A stretch of 64,000 nucleotides of DNA from Verticillium longisporum (Eukaryota; Ascomycota; Sordariomycetes; Glomerellales; Plectosphaerellaceae). The translations under genes and the position numbers were made by a program. Shown here piece after piece: positions 21,555 through 32,548 of the stretch. The number at the start of each line of letters is the position of its first letter. Positions within the stretch are counted from its first letter, which is position 1. A model generated the notes under the pieces. It saw only the letters and a program-made list of their open reading frames with translations. It was not told the origin of the DNA and made no database searches. The stretch is taken from the NCBI GenBank assembly GCA_019188255.1, contig JAETXT010000005.1, positions 2,604,001 to 2,668,000 on the forward strand, written 5' to 3'.

Positions 21555-24500
21555 TTAATCAGTGCCCTCCGTCGGATCCCAACTAGTCGAGCATGCGCGC
21601 TTGAGATCATCAGCATACCGCAGCTGGTCGATGAATCGCTTTCCGTTCTTGTCCTCGTTGTTCTTGCATTCGCAGAAGCTTTGAGGTCATGTCAGTGACT
21701 GCTCCTCTGCAATTGTTGGCAAGGAAGGGAAAAGGGAAGGGGACCAGTCTTACAGTGTGCCGTCGTGAGGACCTTCGCCAGGGTCGTTGATACGCGTCAG
21801 GAAGTATTCCACCCCGCTGTTCCAATCTTCCGCCTCATCGACCAAACCAACAGGTATGGAAAAGGTTCCTGGGAGGTCAGGTTTCAGGTCCCTCCAGGTA
21901 TCCCAGTTGGGCTTGGTCAGGATCTCATCGAGCACGACGGAACCCGTGTAGTTGAAGCCAAACACGTTGTGCGTCTCCACAGAGCTGATGATAGCGTCAG
22001 AATGCTTCAGTCTGAAGGTGAGGCCGTTTCCTTCGGGGAAAATGTTGTATCCAGGAGCGTCTCGGGATCTGAATTCCCAGCTACCGAGTGAACGATAAGG
22101 TTCGTAGCTGTTGCGCATGGTTAATGTCAAGACGCTCAAATGGGGCTGCGGTAGCTTCAAGGACAACAAACCTCTGCAGGAAGTAACCTCGACCGTCATG
22201 GTACGCCTTGAGATTGTCATCAATGTCTGCGGCGCCATCGTCGACTGCGTTGTTGTGTTAAAGCTGTTCAGAAACATTGGGTACACTCGTCAAAGGAGCT
22301 GCAACCCGGGGTCTTGAGACTCACACTCCTTCCGTGTCATCTTGTGGCCGACAATGAAGACAAGCGAATTTCTCCACGAATAGTTGAGAATGCTGGCATG
22401 GAGGAAGGCAAAGAACCAACTGGCCAACTCGGAAGTTCCGATGCGAGGGACTCCATCCTTCTCACTCTGGCTGAGAATCGGAATCTTATCGCTGTTGAGC
22501 CACGCACCGTTCTTGAACACGTCGTCAAGAATAATTTTGGCTCCATCAGGTCCGTCATAATGACCCTGCTTCAGAAGGGTGTTATGCATTGTCTCGATAG
22601 CGGCGGCGCTGTTGTTGAAGTATCGGAAGCCGACCCTGGAGCAGAAGTTAGCACATTATCCCGTTTCCTAAGATCTGCAGTCCTTGTTTCCGGAGAGGGT
22701 CATCCTTCAGCGTACTTTGCAAGATCGGCGGCATAACGAAGAGGTTCGTCCTTGTTCTCCAGCGCATTCTCGGCAACTCCGCTGACTGTAGAGAACAGCC
22801 CGTTCGCGATCAACTCGCCCGTGTCGGAACCTGCCATGGCAGTTCCCACACCCAGGATGTGTTCCGTCATCTGCAGAAGCGCCTTGATGCCGACGTCTTC
22901 CAGGCTGGGCTCGGGGTAGTAGTCCTCGAAGACGCGCTGCATGGCGTTGAAATAACCCAGGGTCGAGCTGACGGCCTGGTACATGGCTTTGTAGTAAGAG
23001 TGTAAGTTGTCGAGCGACTTCATGATGAGATGAGCTCGACCGCTGCCTTTGCTTTTGCTGTAGCCGCTGCAGTCGTTCGGAAATCCGCAATCGCCGAGGA
23101 TGGGGCAGGACACGCTGTCGAAGCCCCATTCGCTTGCGAACGCTCGTGGGACGCCGTCGTTGGCATTCGAGTCAAACGACAGCCACCCTGGGAGGAAGAA
23201 GAGCGCCTTGTTAGCTGGATCTGCTCTCTTGGACAGCATGACTACATGGGGGTGGGTGAGTTACTTACATGACCAGTACGGAGTCGTCTCTGCGTCGTTC
23301 CACAGCGGTCTATCGAAGATTCCAACACCAGAGTCGTGCTCTGTCAAGGGTTGGCCGTCCGTCAGCATTTTTCGGTGACACGAGAGTCCTCTTGCCATTT
23401 GATCCTCTGTGGGAACAGCGAGGACAGACTTACTCTTGATATCTTCGCACGTCGAGTCGCCATCAATTTCGTCTCCTTCCCCGCCACCTACAGGTACAGG
23501 AGCACGCCAGTCGCAAGAGTTGATGTACGCATGAACAATACCGCTTCCAAAGACGACAAGGTAGTCGTCCTTGCCGTCTCCGTTCAAATCGGCGTAACGG
23601 ACGGGTCCCTGGGGGCTGGTGCCCGTTGAAAGGGTGCCCATGTTGGCCCAGTTCCTCGCCCGGCCAATATCTGGGATATTGCCCGTGTTGTTGTAACCTT
23701 TGACGGCGCCTCCAACGTACTGGATCAAGTAGTCGGCCTTGCCGTCGCCTGTCATGTCGGCGAAACGGACCTTACTACCCGGCTCGCCCACGCCGGTAGC
23801 TACTGTGGTCCTGTAGCCCCATATTCGGCCGCCGTTCGTTGCCGGGATGTTCTTCTGATTGAGCCAGGCATCCACAGCGCCTCCGTCAAAGACGACAAGT
23901 AGTCCGCATAGCCGTCTCCGTTCAAGCCGGCAACGGACCTTGCGGCCGGGCTCACCCACACCTTCAGAAATGGTTTGACCTGTCTGCCAGATGCGGTCTT
24001 TGCCCTTGTCTGGAAGGTTGCCATTGTTGAGGTATGCCTTGACACCGCCCTCTCCATAGACCACGAGGAAATCGGCTCGCTTGTCGCCATTGACGTCGGC
24101 AAAGTGAATTGTTGCAGAGGACAGATCTTCGTCCAGACCAGGCGCGATCTCTCCAATGTCGTCCCAGATGCCGAGCCCCTTGTTAAGCCAGGCTCTTGCG
24201 CGGCCCTTGTGGTTGACAGAGACTATGTCGGCCTTGCCATCGCCTGTGAGGTCGGCGAAGCGCAGACTGGCGCCCTTTGTACCGACGATACCGAGGTTCT
24301 TCCACATCCGGATGCTGCCGTCATCTGCCACGGCCAAGAAGTCAGACTGGCCGTCACCGTCCATGTCGGCGAACCTGATCATGCTGCCAGTTACGCCGCT
24401 GACGCCGGGCACGATGGTGCCAAGGTCCAACCAATTGCGTTGCTCTCCGTTGCTGTTGAGGTTTCCCGTATTAAGGAAGGACTTTACGGCGCCGCCGTCA

Positions 24501-26002
24501 TAGACAATAAGGTAGTCTGTAGAAGCTTTTTGTTAGTGATTCGAGATTGTCGTACAGGAAGACTTGCAGGTTGCAGTATGTCGTGACTTACCAGCCTTGC
24601 CATCGCCGTCCAGGTCCTGGACCCGAACGCGATTCTCCGGCACGCCTTGAGGACCTGGGGCTACAGTCACCGCTGCCTCCCAGTTTCTCTTATTTTGATC
24701 CTTGCCGTTGTTTTGCGTGTTCCTTGCCCACTTGACAGCACCACCAGAGTATACGACTACATAATCGGCGAAGCCATCGCCGTCCATGTCTTTAAAGTTG
24801 ACGTTCTCACGAGGTGCAAGCCCGGTAGCCCACTGCGAGTCAAGGGCTTTGAACACATACTTATCCGTGTTCTTCCACACCTTTGCAGCGCCGTCCGAGT
24901 ACGAAACGATCAAGTCGGCCCTGCCATCATTGTCGACATCAGCCATGCGCACCATGTCGCCCGTAATCGTCGACCAGTCGGGGTTGATCTTGCCGATGCT
25001 CGTCCACTGATTGGGCTTGCCACCGTTGATCCAAGCTCTGACGGTTCCGTCGTCGTCCGCCACGACGTAGTCGGAAATGCCGTCGCCGTTGAGGTCTGCC
25101 AGTATGACTTTGTTCCGGCGTCCATTCTCGACAGGGCCCCTGATGGTGCCGACCTCTTCCCAGACGCGGAAGCCATCAAAGACCTGGCCCTTGCTCTCAA
25201 AATTGCGTCCACCGCAGCCGGCAGATCCAGCACCGGCGGGCGCATCCTCCCAGCCAAGTCCCATACCCGAGAGCTCGTCTGCGTTCACTTTGGTCGGGGC
25301 CTTGATCCAGCCGCGCTCGTGTGCCTCCAGGATGGCATTGAACCACGCATCGGCCATCTTGCCGTAGCCCGCATTGTTGGGGTGCTTTCTGTCAGACAGG
25401 TCGCCGGCTCCGATGGTGATGGGTACAGCGAGCACGTGCTCTCCGGCCTTCTGCTTGGAGGCGATCAAGGTCGTGAGCTGTTTGTTGAAGCGATCGGTGT
25501 TGGCATTCATGCGAGCGTCGTTGGCCCAAATGACGGGCGCGACGAGGACGACGGTGTTCGGGGAGCCCTGGAGCAGGTCATCGATGATGCCTTCGATGAG
25601 GGCGGGAGCTTCGCCAAGGTCGACCTCCTTGTCCATGTTGTTGGTGCCCGCGTGGACGAGGACGACGTTCGGGCGAGCTTGAATCGAGCGCTGCAGATAG
25701 GTCCTGATCTGTCGCAGGTACTCTCCGCTGTGTCCCTCGTGGTCATTGTCCGCCATGGTGCCGTGCCACATGCTGCCGATCATGTCGACTGAGATTTCCC
25801 TGTCGGTCCCTTGCGTTGTGAGCTTTTGCCGGAGGCGGTTACGGTAGCCGTTGTTGTCGCTTGACCCGCTGCCCTTGGTGATGGAGTCTCCGAGCGGCAT
25901 GATACGAAGATCCGGTAGAGACTGGCCAGCGACCAGGGAAGCCATGCCGGCCGCGAGGGCGGTCACCCAGACGAGGCCATGGCGAAGCCTTGGAGAAGGC
26001 AT
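21555..26002 (-). CDS. Secreted SGNH esterase with VCBS repeats and novel C-terminus
   Basis: A 1,299-residue protein in eight exons: 26002-24592, 24516-23434, 23340-23269, 23187-22716, 22635-22325, 22244-22172, 22107-21754 and 21678-21555. The coding sum is 3,900 nt. A signal peptide (about residues 1-26, ending SLVAG) is followed by an SGNH/GDSL hydrolase domain: GDSITKGSG with Ser40, GTNN at 119-122, and DRKHPNNAGY with Asp204 and His207. This is close to carbohydrate esterase family 3. Ten VCBS/FG-GAP repeats of DxDGDGxxDY type follow, likely calcium-binding and propeller-forming. Repeat 8 is scrambled between two nearby frame slips at about 23896 and 23931. The last 450 residues are a Cys-containing, mostly helical region I do not recognise (SEWGFDSVSCPILGDCGF, TMHNTLLKQGHYDGP). 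Probably a plant- or fungal-wall polysaccharide deacetylase. The C-terminal exon chain rests on splice signals alone. Confidence 0.85.
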
Positions 26003-26989
26003 GGTGCTCGAGGAAAAGGGGTGAAGGAATGACTACTGTTGGCGGAGATGCCAGGTGTAAGCCAGCATTGATTCACCTCAAGACGAGCAGCAAGACGGCC
26101 TTATGTATTGTCCCGAATCTGGGTCGGAGGACGAGCCCGTCGCGGCACCTTTCCATCTTCTAGACATGGGCATTTCCGCAGTCAGCCCCGCGACGTGGGC
26201 CATTGCCGTTCCATCTCGAGCTAGTCATTCCGAAGGATCGCAAGAGCGACGGGTCGTGACAATGAAAATAGAACACAAAATGAAGACCAGCGTGCTGCGC
26301 GACTGAAAGTGCCTCGTGCAGGGGCACTGAACAAGCGCGATTCTTTCGTCCAGTCTCTAGCCAGACAAGGCTGCTCTCCTTCCTAGCATGTCGCGGGTAG
26401 TGCGGGTGATTGGCCGCTTAGCAGCCTTCCGGGGCGCGGTAGTTTGGGCAGAAGCCGTGGGTTAAGATTAAGAAGTGCCCCTGTCCCGGACGACCTGGCG
26501 GGGATGATGATCCCTCCGAAGCTTGATTTCCCCATGTCGATTACCGAGGCTTGTGCTGCTCCAGAATGCAGAAGACACAAGTGCATGAGTTCTTCCCTGG
26601 GGGACTATTGCCTCGAATGCAGAAAAGTGTCTTGCAACTCATCGGGACGAGCTGTAATGTTGCGAATTTTATCCACGTTCTGCTATGCTTCTTAGCGATG
26701 CCATTGTTGAATGTACACTATGGGCAGGGTACAAGCTTGAATGTTGTTACCGCTTCTGGTAGTAGCATCCGCCCCCAACTTTTCGGACGACGACGCTGAA
26801 TTAGATGCCGCTAAGTCGGCCAAGGATCTAGAAAATCATACGTGGATATGACACAGCCTGGTTGACAGGTGCCATCAGGGCCCAACCGCAAAATGAGCCT
26901 TGAAGGAGTGCATCGCCGGTCCCAATGAGGGAAGTGATCGACGATAATATCCACCCACCGAGGTCTTGCATCCAGTCTCTTGCGATCTG

Positions 26990-27580
26990 TTAGTCGCGGC
27001 GCTTCCGTGCGTCTATCGGCAGTTGCCTATGCTGTTTCGGTCCTTGAAGCGGTGGCAGAATATCACTATCGGCATGGCATGAAGTCCAGTATTTCCGGCT
27101 CACATGTCTAGGCGTGACTCGAGGAGCATCCGTGTAGCTGATACTTGGCGCTAGGGGAAGGCTTGTGACAAAGCCGTATTGCTGTGTTGAGGGGCGCCTT
27201 CTGTGAGCGGGATTTATCTGGGGTATCTGCTGTGCCATGATGGAACCTAAAGATTCACCGTGGTAGTTTCTCCGTCTCGTTGTCGAAGAATAATCCAATC
27301 TAGGTGACTGGATCCCACCCGGACGGGTCGGCAGAAGTCCCGCATTGCACCGGTATTGCCTTTTTCGAGCCGGCTTGTCACTCTGTCGGAAGATTAAAGT
27401 AAAGTGATAAACGAACAGATGAGTGCATATCATTATAGTCCAAAGAATGATGAATATTCGGCCGCGCAGCGTTTCTTCATCGCTTTCAACATCCAGCAGG
27501 CGGAACAGACCATGCATACGTGAGAGCGTCGTTGTTGTTAAGGCTGAGAGGACTTCGGCAGCGCCTGAAGAACATATCAT
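26990..27580 (-). CDS. Doubtful ORF, 196 aa, one membrane-like segment
   Basis: ATG-started ORF with a hydrophobic stretch around residues 41-64 (IFIILWTIMICTHLFVYHFT) and a basic, Pro/Arg-rich C-terminus. No family recognised and no splice evidence. It may be chance or a relic. Confidence 0.25.
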   Translation of the reverse strand: MICSSGAAEVLSALTTTTLSRMHGLFRLLDVESDEETLRGRIFIILWTIMICTHLFVYHFTLIFRQSDKPARKRQYRCNAGLLPTRPGGIQSPRLDYSSTTRRRNYHGESLGSIMAQQIPQINPAHRRRPSTQQYGFVTSLPLAPSISYTDAPRVTPRHVSRKYWTSCHADSDILPPLQGPKQHRQLPIDARKRRD

Positions 27581-28796
27581 TCTGGAGCATAGTCCCAGGG
27601 CATGTCTTGTGTAAAGCTTCCCGGTCCTAAGATTCTAGAAGCCTCCTCAAAATCCAGGGCATCCTAATTCTCCGGGTTCGCCGCCTCCTGAGAACACCTC
27701 CACGGATCAACGGCACTATAGAGTCTCAAATCAGGTGATTACGGTTGTTCCAAGCAAGCAGATCCCTGCTCGAAGTTTCTGACCGGGCGCTGCAAATCTT
27801 TATGAGCAGAATCCAGAACATGGGATACGCCAAGGTGCAATGTGGCTGGAATGAACAAAACAAGGTTGGGTGTAAGAAATGTCCCTGAACAAACACCTCA
27901 CTTCTTCGTCTTTCTCTATCAAGCTATACATATTTTTTTATCGATCCCGCATCGTGCAAGACGATCCACAGCACCCATAGCGTCTCTGACTGAAGAGCCA
28001 AGCAAGGTAACTATTCTCCAGACAACATCGCTTCGACATGTGAGAAGTGCCCTCTGCCCAACCATTCTTATTGCAGTATATAGGTAGGCGTCTGTAAACA
28101 ACAGAGAAGTCTGATGCTTGGATCTGTTGCTCTGCGGGCCCCAACTCCCATCGCCACATTCGCCACATATATTGACCAGAGTCGAAAAAGCTGTTGCAAG
28201 CCCCAGAGAACAACCAATATCTCAGACAAGGTGTCTATCCCATCAAGCCTTCAAGGCCCTGCTCGCTGGCTAGTCAATCATCATGGCACACGACTCACGG
28301 CGCCCAGGCCAAGACAAAGGCACTAGCATCTTGATGGCCACAGTCTTACCGTAGGACAGCTTCGCATAAATAGCCCTAGTACCAAGTCATCTTGGGAAAA
28401 ATCAACAGGGGAGATGCCGCTAGGATGCCATCAAGGTAAGGCAGACCGGATGCAATCACGGTACCCCGAGGCTTCTTCTCCCGATTTTTGCGCCGGCGCC
28501 GTGCCCCACCCTGCCGCCCACACCGGCGGGCGGGCAGCGGGGACTGCGGGGCCGGGCGGGTTAAGGTTAAGTTGGCCGATCTCCACCGACACGTTTCTCA
28601 CCTTCCTCATTCTGCCTAGCGTTACTGTATCGCGACTCGTCGAGGGACCAAGATGACGACACAAGTTTCTTGGTATTGGGCATCGCAACGAGCAAAAATG
28701 CGGGTTGCTTATCAGCGCTGTCGGGTTTCATCGGACAACTGGGCCAAGGGATCGGCGGCACCTTTGGAGGCTGTGCTCAGCGAGGAGCTGCTATTC

Positions 28797-28808
28797 TTAT
28801 TTAAATAA
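28797..28808. promoter_or_regulatory. TTATTTAAATAA palindrome, possible TATA element
   Basis: Perfect 12-bp AT palindrome 105 bp upstream of the M14 peptidase ATG. The position suits a TATA-type core element. Confidence 0.45.
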
Positions 28809-28913
28809 TGACTTGGGCCCTCGAAATGGTGAGGTCGCGAAGCTCGAGAGAGTTTGCTATCTTTCTCGAACCTACGCTGGAGGTAGTCTCTACTCAATTC
28901 GAAGTCCCTCAGT

Positions 28914-30557
28914 ATGCGCCTCTCAGCGTCAATTGCGGCGGGCCTGGCCCATGCCGGTCTCGCAGCGGCACAACTTGCCTACGCTGACAACCAAGTCACG
29001 GTGCTTCAAGACGAGGACCATGTCGCGACCAACTTTCCCGACGTCGAAGGTATTGAGCTCTTCTCACCGGCATTTGTCAGTCCAGACACCGTTCCCGAAG
29101 CCTTTTCCAATGGCACGAGCGGTCCCACGGACGAGCTGACGATGGATCACTTCCTCCGCACGCTCGCCGCCCGCAACGACTACATGACATATCACAGTCC
29201 TTCCTTCCAGTCGGAAGAGGGCCGCTCACTGCCGTACATCTATCTCTCAACCTCTGAGAAGCCGGGCAGGAGTGGCAGTCTCAAGAGCTACGCCAACAGC
29301 ACGCGGTCGAACGATAAAGTCCGCATCTGGATGCAGGGCGGCGTGCACGGCAACGAACCGGCCGGCGACCAGGCGCTGCTGGCGCTCCTCGGACAATTCG
29401 ACGCCAACGCGACGTGGGCTGCCTCGATCCTCGAACACGTCGAGCTGCTTGTGCTGCCGCGCTACAACCCCGACGGCGTGGCATACTTCCAGCGCTATCT
29501 CGCGACCTCGTTCGACCCAAACCGAGACCACACCAAGCTCGCGCGGCAGCAGACGCGCGACATCAAGAAGCTCGTCATGGACTATGCGCCGCACGTAGGC
29601 GTCGACTGCCACGAGTACACGGCGACGCGTGCCTACGGCGCCTCGGACCAGTGGCACGCGGCGCAGGACGGGCAGTTCTCGGCCATGAAAAACCTCAACA
29701 TCCATGCTGACATTCGCGAGCTCTCGGAGACGCTTTTTGCCGACAGCATTGCGGCGGCCATGGAGAGCCGCGGCCTGCGGTGGAGCCCCTACGTCACAGG
29801 CAACGCCGGCAGTGACGACGTCGTGCTCGATGAGACGAGCTCCGATGCCAAGATGGGCGACACGTCGGTCGGCCTCAGCCAAGCCGTCATGTTCCTGACG
29901 GAGACGCGCGGCATCCGTCTCGCGGACCAGCACTGGCAACGACGCGTGGCGACGGGATTGACAATGGTGCAGGCACTCGTGCAGACGGCAGCCGACAATG
30001 CAAAGCTCGTCTACGACACAGTCGAGAGGGCACGCGCTGATTTCATCTCGAGCGACGGTGACATTGTCATCACGGACTATGCGAAGGCGACGAACGTTTC
30101 CTGGCCGTTCATCGACGTTACCAACGGCAGCATTGTCGACGTGCCGGTGACGTTTATGAACACGACACCCGTGACAGCGAACCTCACGCGGTCGAGGCCG
30201 CAGGCGTACGTCTTCTCGCGGGCGTGGCACGACGTCGCCGACAGGCTGCAGGCGGCGGGCGTTGTGGTGGACGAGCTGTACGGCGATTTTGAGGGCCAAG
30301 TCGAGGCACTCAACGTGACGAGTTCGATCGTGGCTGCGTCCAAATACGAGGGCGTCGTGCGCACGACAGTGACGACCGAGTCTGTGAGCAAGGAGGTGAA
30401 GATCCCAGCGGGAGGCTACTGGGTCAGCACGAGACAGAAGAACGCAGCACATGCGTTCAACGTGCTGGAGCCGGAGAACATTGACTCGTATGTAACGTTT
30501 AACATCTTGCCGGTGGACGTGGGAGATGAGTATCAGGTGTACCGCGTGCCGGTGTGA
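28914..30557 (+). CDS. Secreted M14 zinc carboxypeptidase
   Basis: Single-exon, 547-residue protein with an N-terminal signal peptide (MRLSASIAAGLAHAG, cleavage near residue 19). The M14 zinc site is GGVHGNEPAGD with His145 and Glu148, and the third ligand is His233 in DCHEYTA. Further family marks are RYNPDGVAYF at about 183-192, DPNRDH at 201-206 and LTETRG with the catalytic Glu330. Several NxS/T glycosylation sites fit secretion. The C-terminal 200 residues form a beta-rich accessory region ending DEYQVYRVPV. Function: removal of C-terminal residues from extracellular peptides; specificity not readable. The gene is noticeably GC-rich at third positions. It is divergent from the SGNH esterase, the other secreted hydrolase. 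Confidence 0.9.
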   Translation: MRLSASIAAGLAHAGLAAAQLAYADNQVTVLQDEDHVATNFPDVEGIELFSPAFVSPDTVPEAFSNGTSGPTDELTMDHFLRTLAARNDYMTYHSPSFQSEEGRSLPYIYLSTSEKPGRSGSLKSYANSTRSNDKVRIWMQGGVHGNEPAGDQALLALLGQFDANATWAASILEHVELLVLPRYNPDGVAYFQRYLATSFDPNRDHTKLARQQTRDIKKLVMDYAPHVGVDCHEYTATRAYGASDQWHAAQDGQFSAMKNLNIHADIRELSETLFADSIAAAMESRGLRWSPYVTGNAGSDDVVLDETSSDAKMGDTSVGLSQAVMFLTETRGIRLADQHWQRRVATGLTMVQALVQTAADNAKLVYDTVERARADFISSDGDIVITDYAKATNVSWPFIDVTNGSIVDVPVTFMNTTPVTANLTRSRPQAYVFSRAWHDVADRLQAAGVVVDELYGDFEGQVEALNVTSSIVAASKYEGVVRTTVTTESVSKEVKIPAGGYWVSTRQKNAAHAFNVLEPENIDSYVTFNILPVDVGDEYQVYRVPV

Positions 30558-30656
30558 GCGGTGGAACGAGCAAGGAAAATCGAGCTAGACCAGATAGGTG
30601 TCGAGAAGTCGGTGGCTGATCTTAATCCCGCAGTCCAGACCCTTCTTTCATCAATC

Positions 30657-30738
30657 GGCCAGATGGCAGAGTGGTCTAATGCGATAGACTAGAAATCTAT
30701 TCACTTCGGTGGCGCAGGTTCAAATCCTGCTCTGGTCG
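30657..30738 (+). tRNA. tRNA-Ser (anticodon AGA)
   Basis: 82-nt type II tRNA. Acceptor arms GGCCAGA and TCTGGTC pair with one G-U, discriminator G. The anticodon stem ATAGA/TCTAT encloses the loop CTAGAAA, giving AGA. The extra arm CAC-TTCG-GTG is typical of serine. T-arm GCAGG-TTCAAAT-CCTGC is perfect. No intron. A T-run shortly after (about 30744) serves as Pol III terminator. Confidence 0.95.
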
Positions 30739-31178
30739 TTCTGTTTTTGTTTTGTTGTGTTCGGGGAGGAGATCGAGATACGCATGTTGGTGATGAAGAA
30801 GAAAGGTTTTTCTCTTTTGCTTCGTACCCCTCCGAGTGAGAGAGGAGCAGGAGAGGAAGAGAGGAAAGGGCGGGAAAGAACGAAGGAGAGGCCCAAATAC
30901 GTGGCCAGTCGCTTGCAGCTGGCGGCACTCAGCGGGGTAGACGTACTGGCCCCGGCCACAGTGACAAGCCCCGATAAGGCCTCACGTCACTCTCGTCCGC
31001 CCCCAACCTCAATCGGTCCCCAGGCTTCAGTCAGTCAATGCAAACCTATGCCTCGGCCGCAACCTCTACCACCTGGTGTGCCTTCCCGTTGCCCAACACC
31101 GCACCAGCACGAGCATCAGCACCACTGAGACGCTTCTGAAGCTGCGAAGCCTCGAGGCTTCTTCTCCTTTTGCCCACC

Positions 31179-31950
31179 ATGGAGACCATCCGGGCCATGT
31201 TCGCCAAACCAGACCCCCAGGCCCAGGTGCGTTTCTGGCCCTCCCCTCCCCCTCGCCTCGACGAATGAACCCAAGCAAGAGAGACCGCTGCTGACGGCCA
31301 GCGCCTTCCAGCTTCGAAAATGCAACACGCTCCTCCGCTCCAACATTCGCAAGCTCGACCGCGACATCCTCGCCGTCAAGCAGGTCGAGGTCAAGACCAA
31401 GAACCTCATCATCGCCGCCGACAAGCGCGCCCAGCGCGACCCGACGCGCGCGCGCCAGGCCCAGAAGGAGGCCCGCGACTTTGCCCGCGAGCTGATCCGC
31501 GCGCGCAAGACGAGCGCCCGGCTCGTGACCTCCAAGGCCCAGCTCAACAGCGTGCAGATGCAGGTCAACGAAGCCTTTGCCGTGCGCAAGATTGAGGGCT
31601 CCATCCGCGCCAGCGTCGGCATCATGAAGGACGTCAACACGCTCATCCGCCTGCCCGAGCTCGCCGGCACCATGCAGGAGCTCAGCGTCGAGCTCATGAA
31701 GGCCGGCGTCATTGAGGAGATGGTGGGCGAGAGCCTGCCCGAGGAGATGGACCTCGAGGGGGAGGAGATCGAGGCCGACGGCGAGGTCGACAAGGTCCTC
31801 GGCGAGATCCTGAAGGACCGCATGCCCAAGGAGAAATTGCCGACCGTGCCTGTTCACCAGGAGCCCAAGCAGGCAGAGGAGGAGGACGAGGAGGACAACG
31901 AAGCCATGATGGACCAGATGCGCGACCGTCTCGAGGCGCTGCGGAGCTGA
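31179..31950 (+). CDS. vps24: ESCRT-III subunit Vps24 (CHMP3)
   Basis: Membrane-remodelling subunit that forms ESCRT-III filaments with Snf7 and Vps2 at endosomes and is recycled by Vps4. Two exons, 31179-31226 and 31312-31950, are joined across an 85-nt intron (GTGCGT, CTGAC, CCAG). It encodes 228 residues. The N-terminal helix METIRAMFAKPDPQAQ, the basic first helices (LRKCNTLLRSNIRKLDRDI) and AFAVRKIEGS are Vps24 signatures. LPELAGTMQELSVELMKAGV and EVDKVLGEIL follow. The acidic linker (EEEDEEDNE) precedes a C-terminal MIM1 motif MRDRLEALRS, which binds the Vps4 MIT domain. Length matches the family. The neighbouring tRNA is unrelated. Confidence 0.95.
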
Positions 31951-32548
31951 GACGGACAACAGACGAAAGCGCAGAAGTCGAAAGACGAGAGACGAGAGAT
32001 GGAGGCACGGAAATAGGCGCGGTCTGGTTATCTGTCTGTCTATATGCATGTGTTCGCGGGGCGTTTTTGGAGTTTCTGCGGGTGACCGTGTTTTGCCGAG
32101 ACGAAGCTGTGGCAACGAACCTCGAGCCTGGGAGACACGCATGGGACGACTTTACTGAGGGTTCTCCGACGTGGGGTTGTCGTCCTGATGCATCACGGCG
32201 CGATCGCAAGGCGATGCGTCTTCGAGTTCACGGCGGCTGGTTCTAGACTATTATCAACTGGGACATATCTTCGCCATAATTGGTGTTTGTTACGCGTCAT
32301 GCCAAGCAAATTGGTTGATTCTGGATGGATCACCACAACGCATTGCTGTATCGTGAAATGCTTTCGATCGTTTCAATTTGCCCTCTCTGCCGCAACGGGT
32401 GAGTACATCAGAGCCGGCCTCAGGAAGGCAGCCTCATCTTAGGTACCTTAGGTACATAGGTAGTACGCACAAGCGACATTGGCCCCACTTCGAAAGAGAG
32501 GCAAGAAAGAGAGCAATATCACCCTCACACATTCCCATCCCCCAAACG
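31951..32548. other. Vps24 3' flank and phosphoesterase promoter
   Basis: About 600 bp with no gene seen. A TAGGTACC-type cluster at 32440-32465 lies about 85-110 bp before the phosphoesterase ATG. Confidence 0.45.
32440..32465. repeat. TAGGTACC cluster near a start codon
   Basis: Three AGGTAC or GGTAC units in 26 bp (TTAGGTACCTTAGGTACATAGG), same motif family as at 21026. Confidence 0.55.

Larger units (their letters stand above)
26003..28913. other. Divergent region between two secreted hydrolases
   Basis: 2.9 kb between the SGNH esterase and the M14 peptidase, which start outward from it. No well-supported gene. One 196-codon minus-strand ORF (26990-27580) is listed separately with low confidence. 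The base composition is lower in GC than that of the flanking coding DNA. Confidence 0.45.

Noticed and set aside
23407..23433. 27-nt intron in the SGNH gene
   Set aside because: Too short for fungal splicing and lacks a branch site; the 93-nt intron with CTGAC is preferred.
24647..25792. 381-codon plus-strand ORF
   Set aside because: Antisense shadow of the SGNH/VCBS gene, which has intact catalytic and repeat motifs.
29247..30452. 401-codon minus-strand ORF
   Set aside because: Antisense shadow of the GC-rich M14 peptidase gene.
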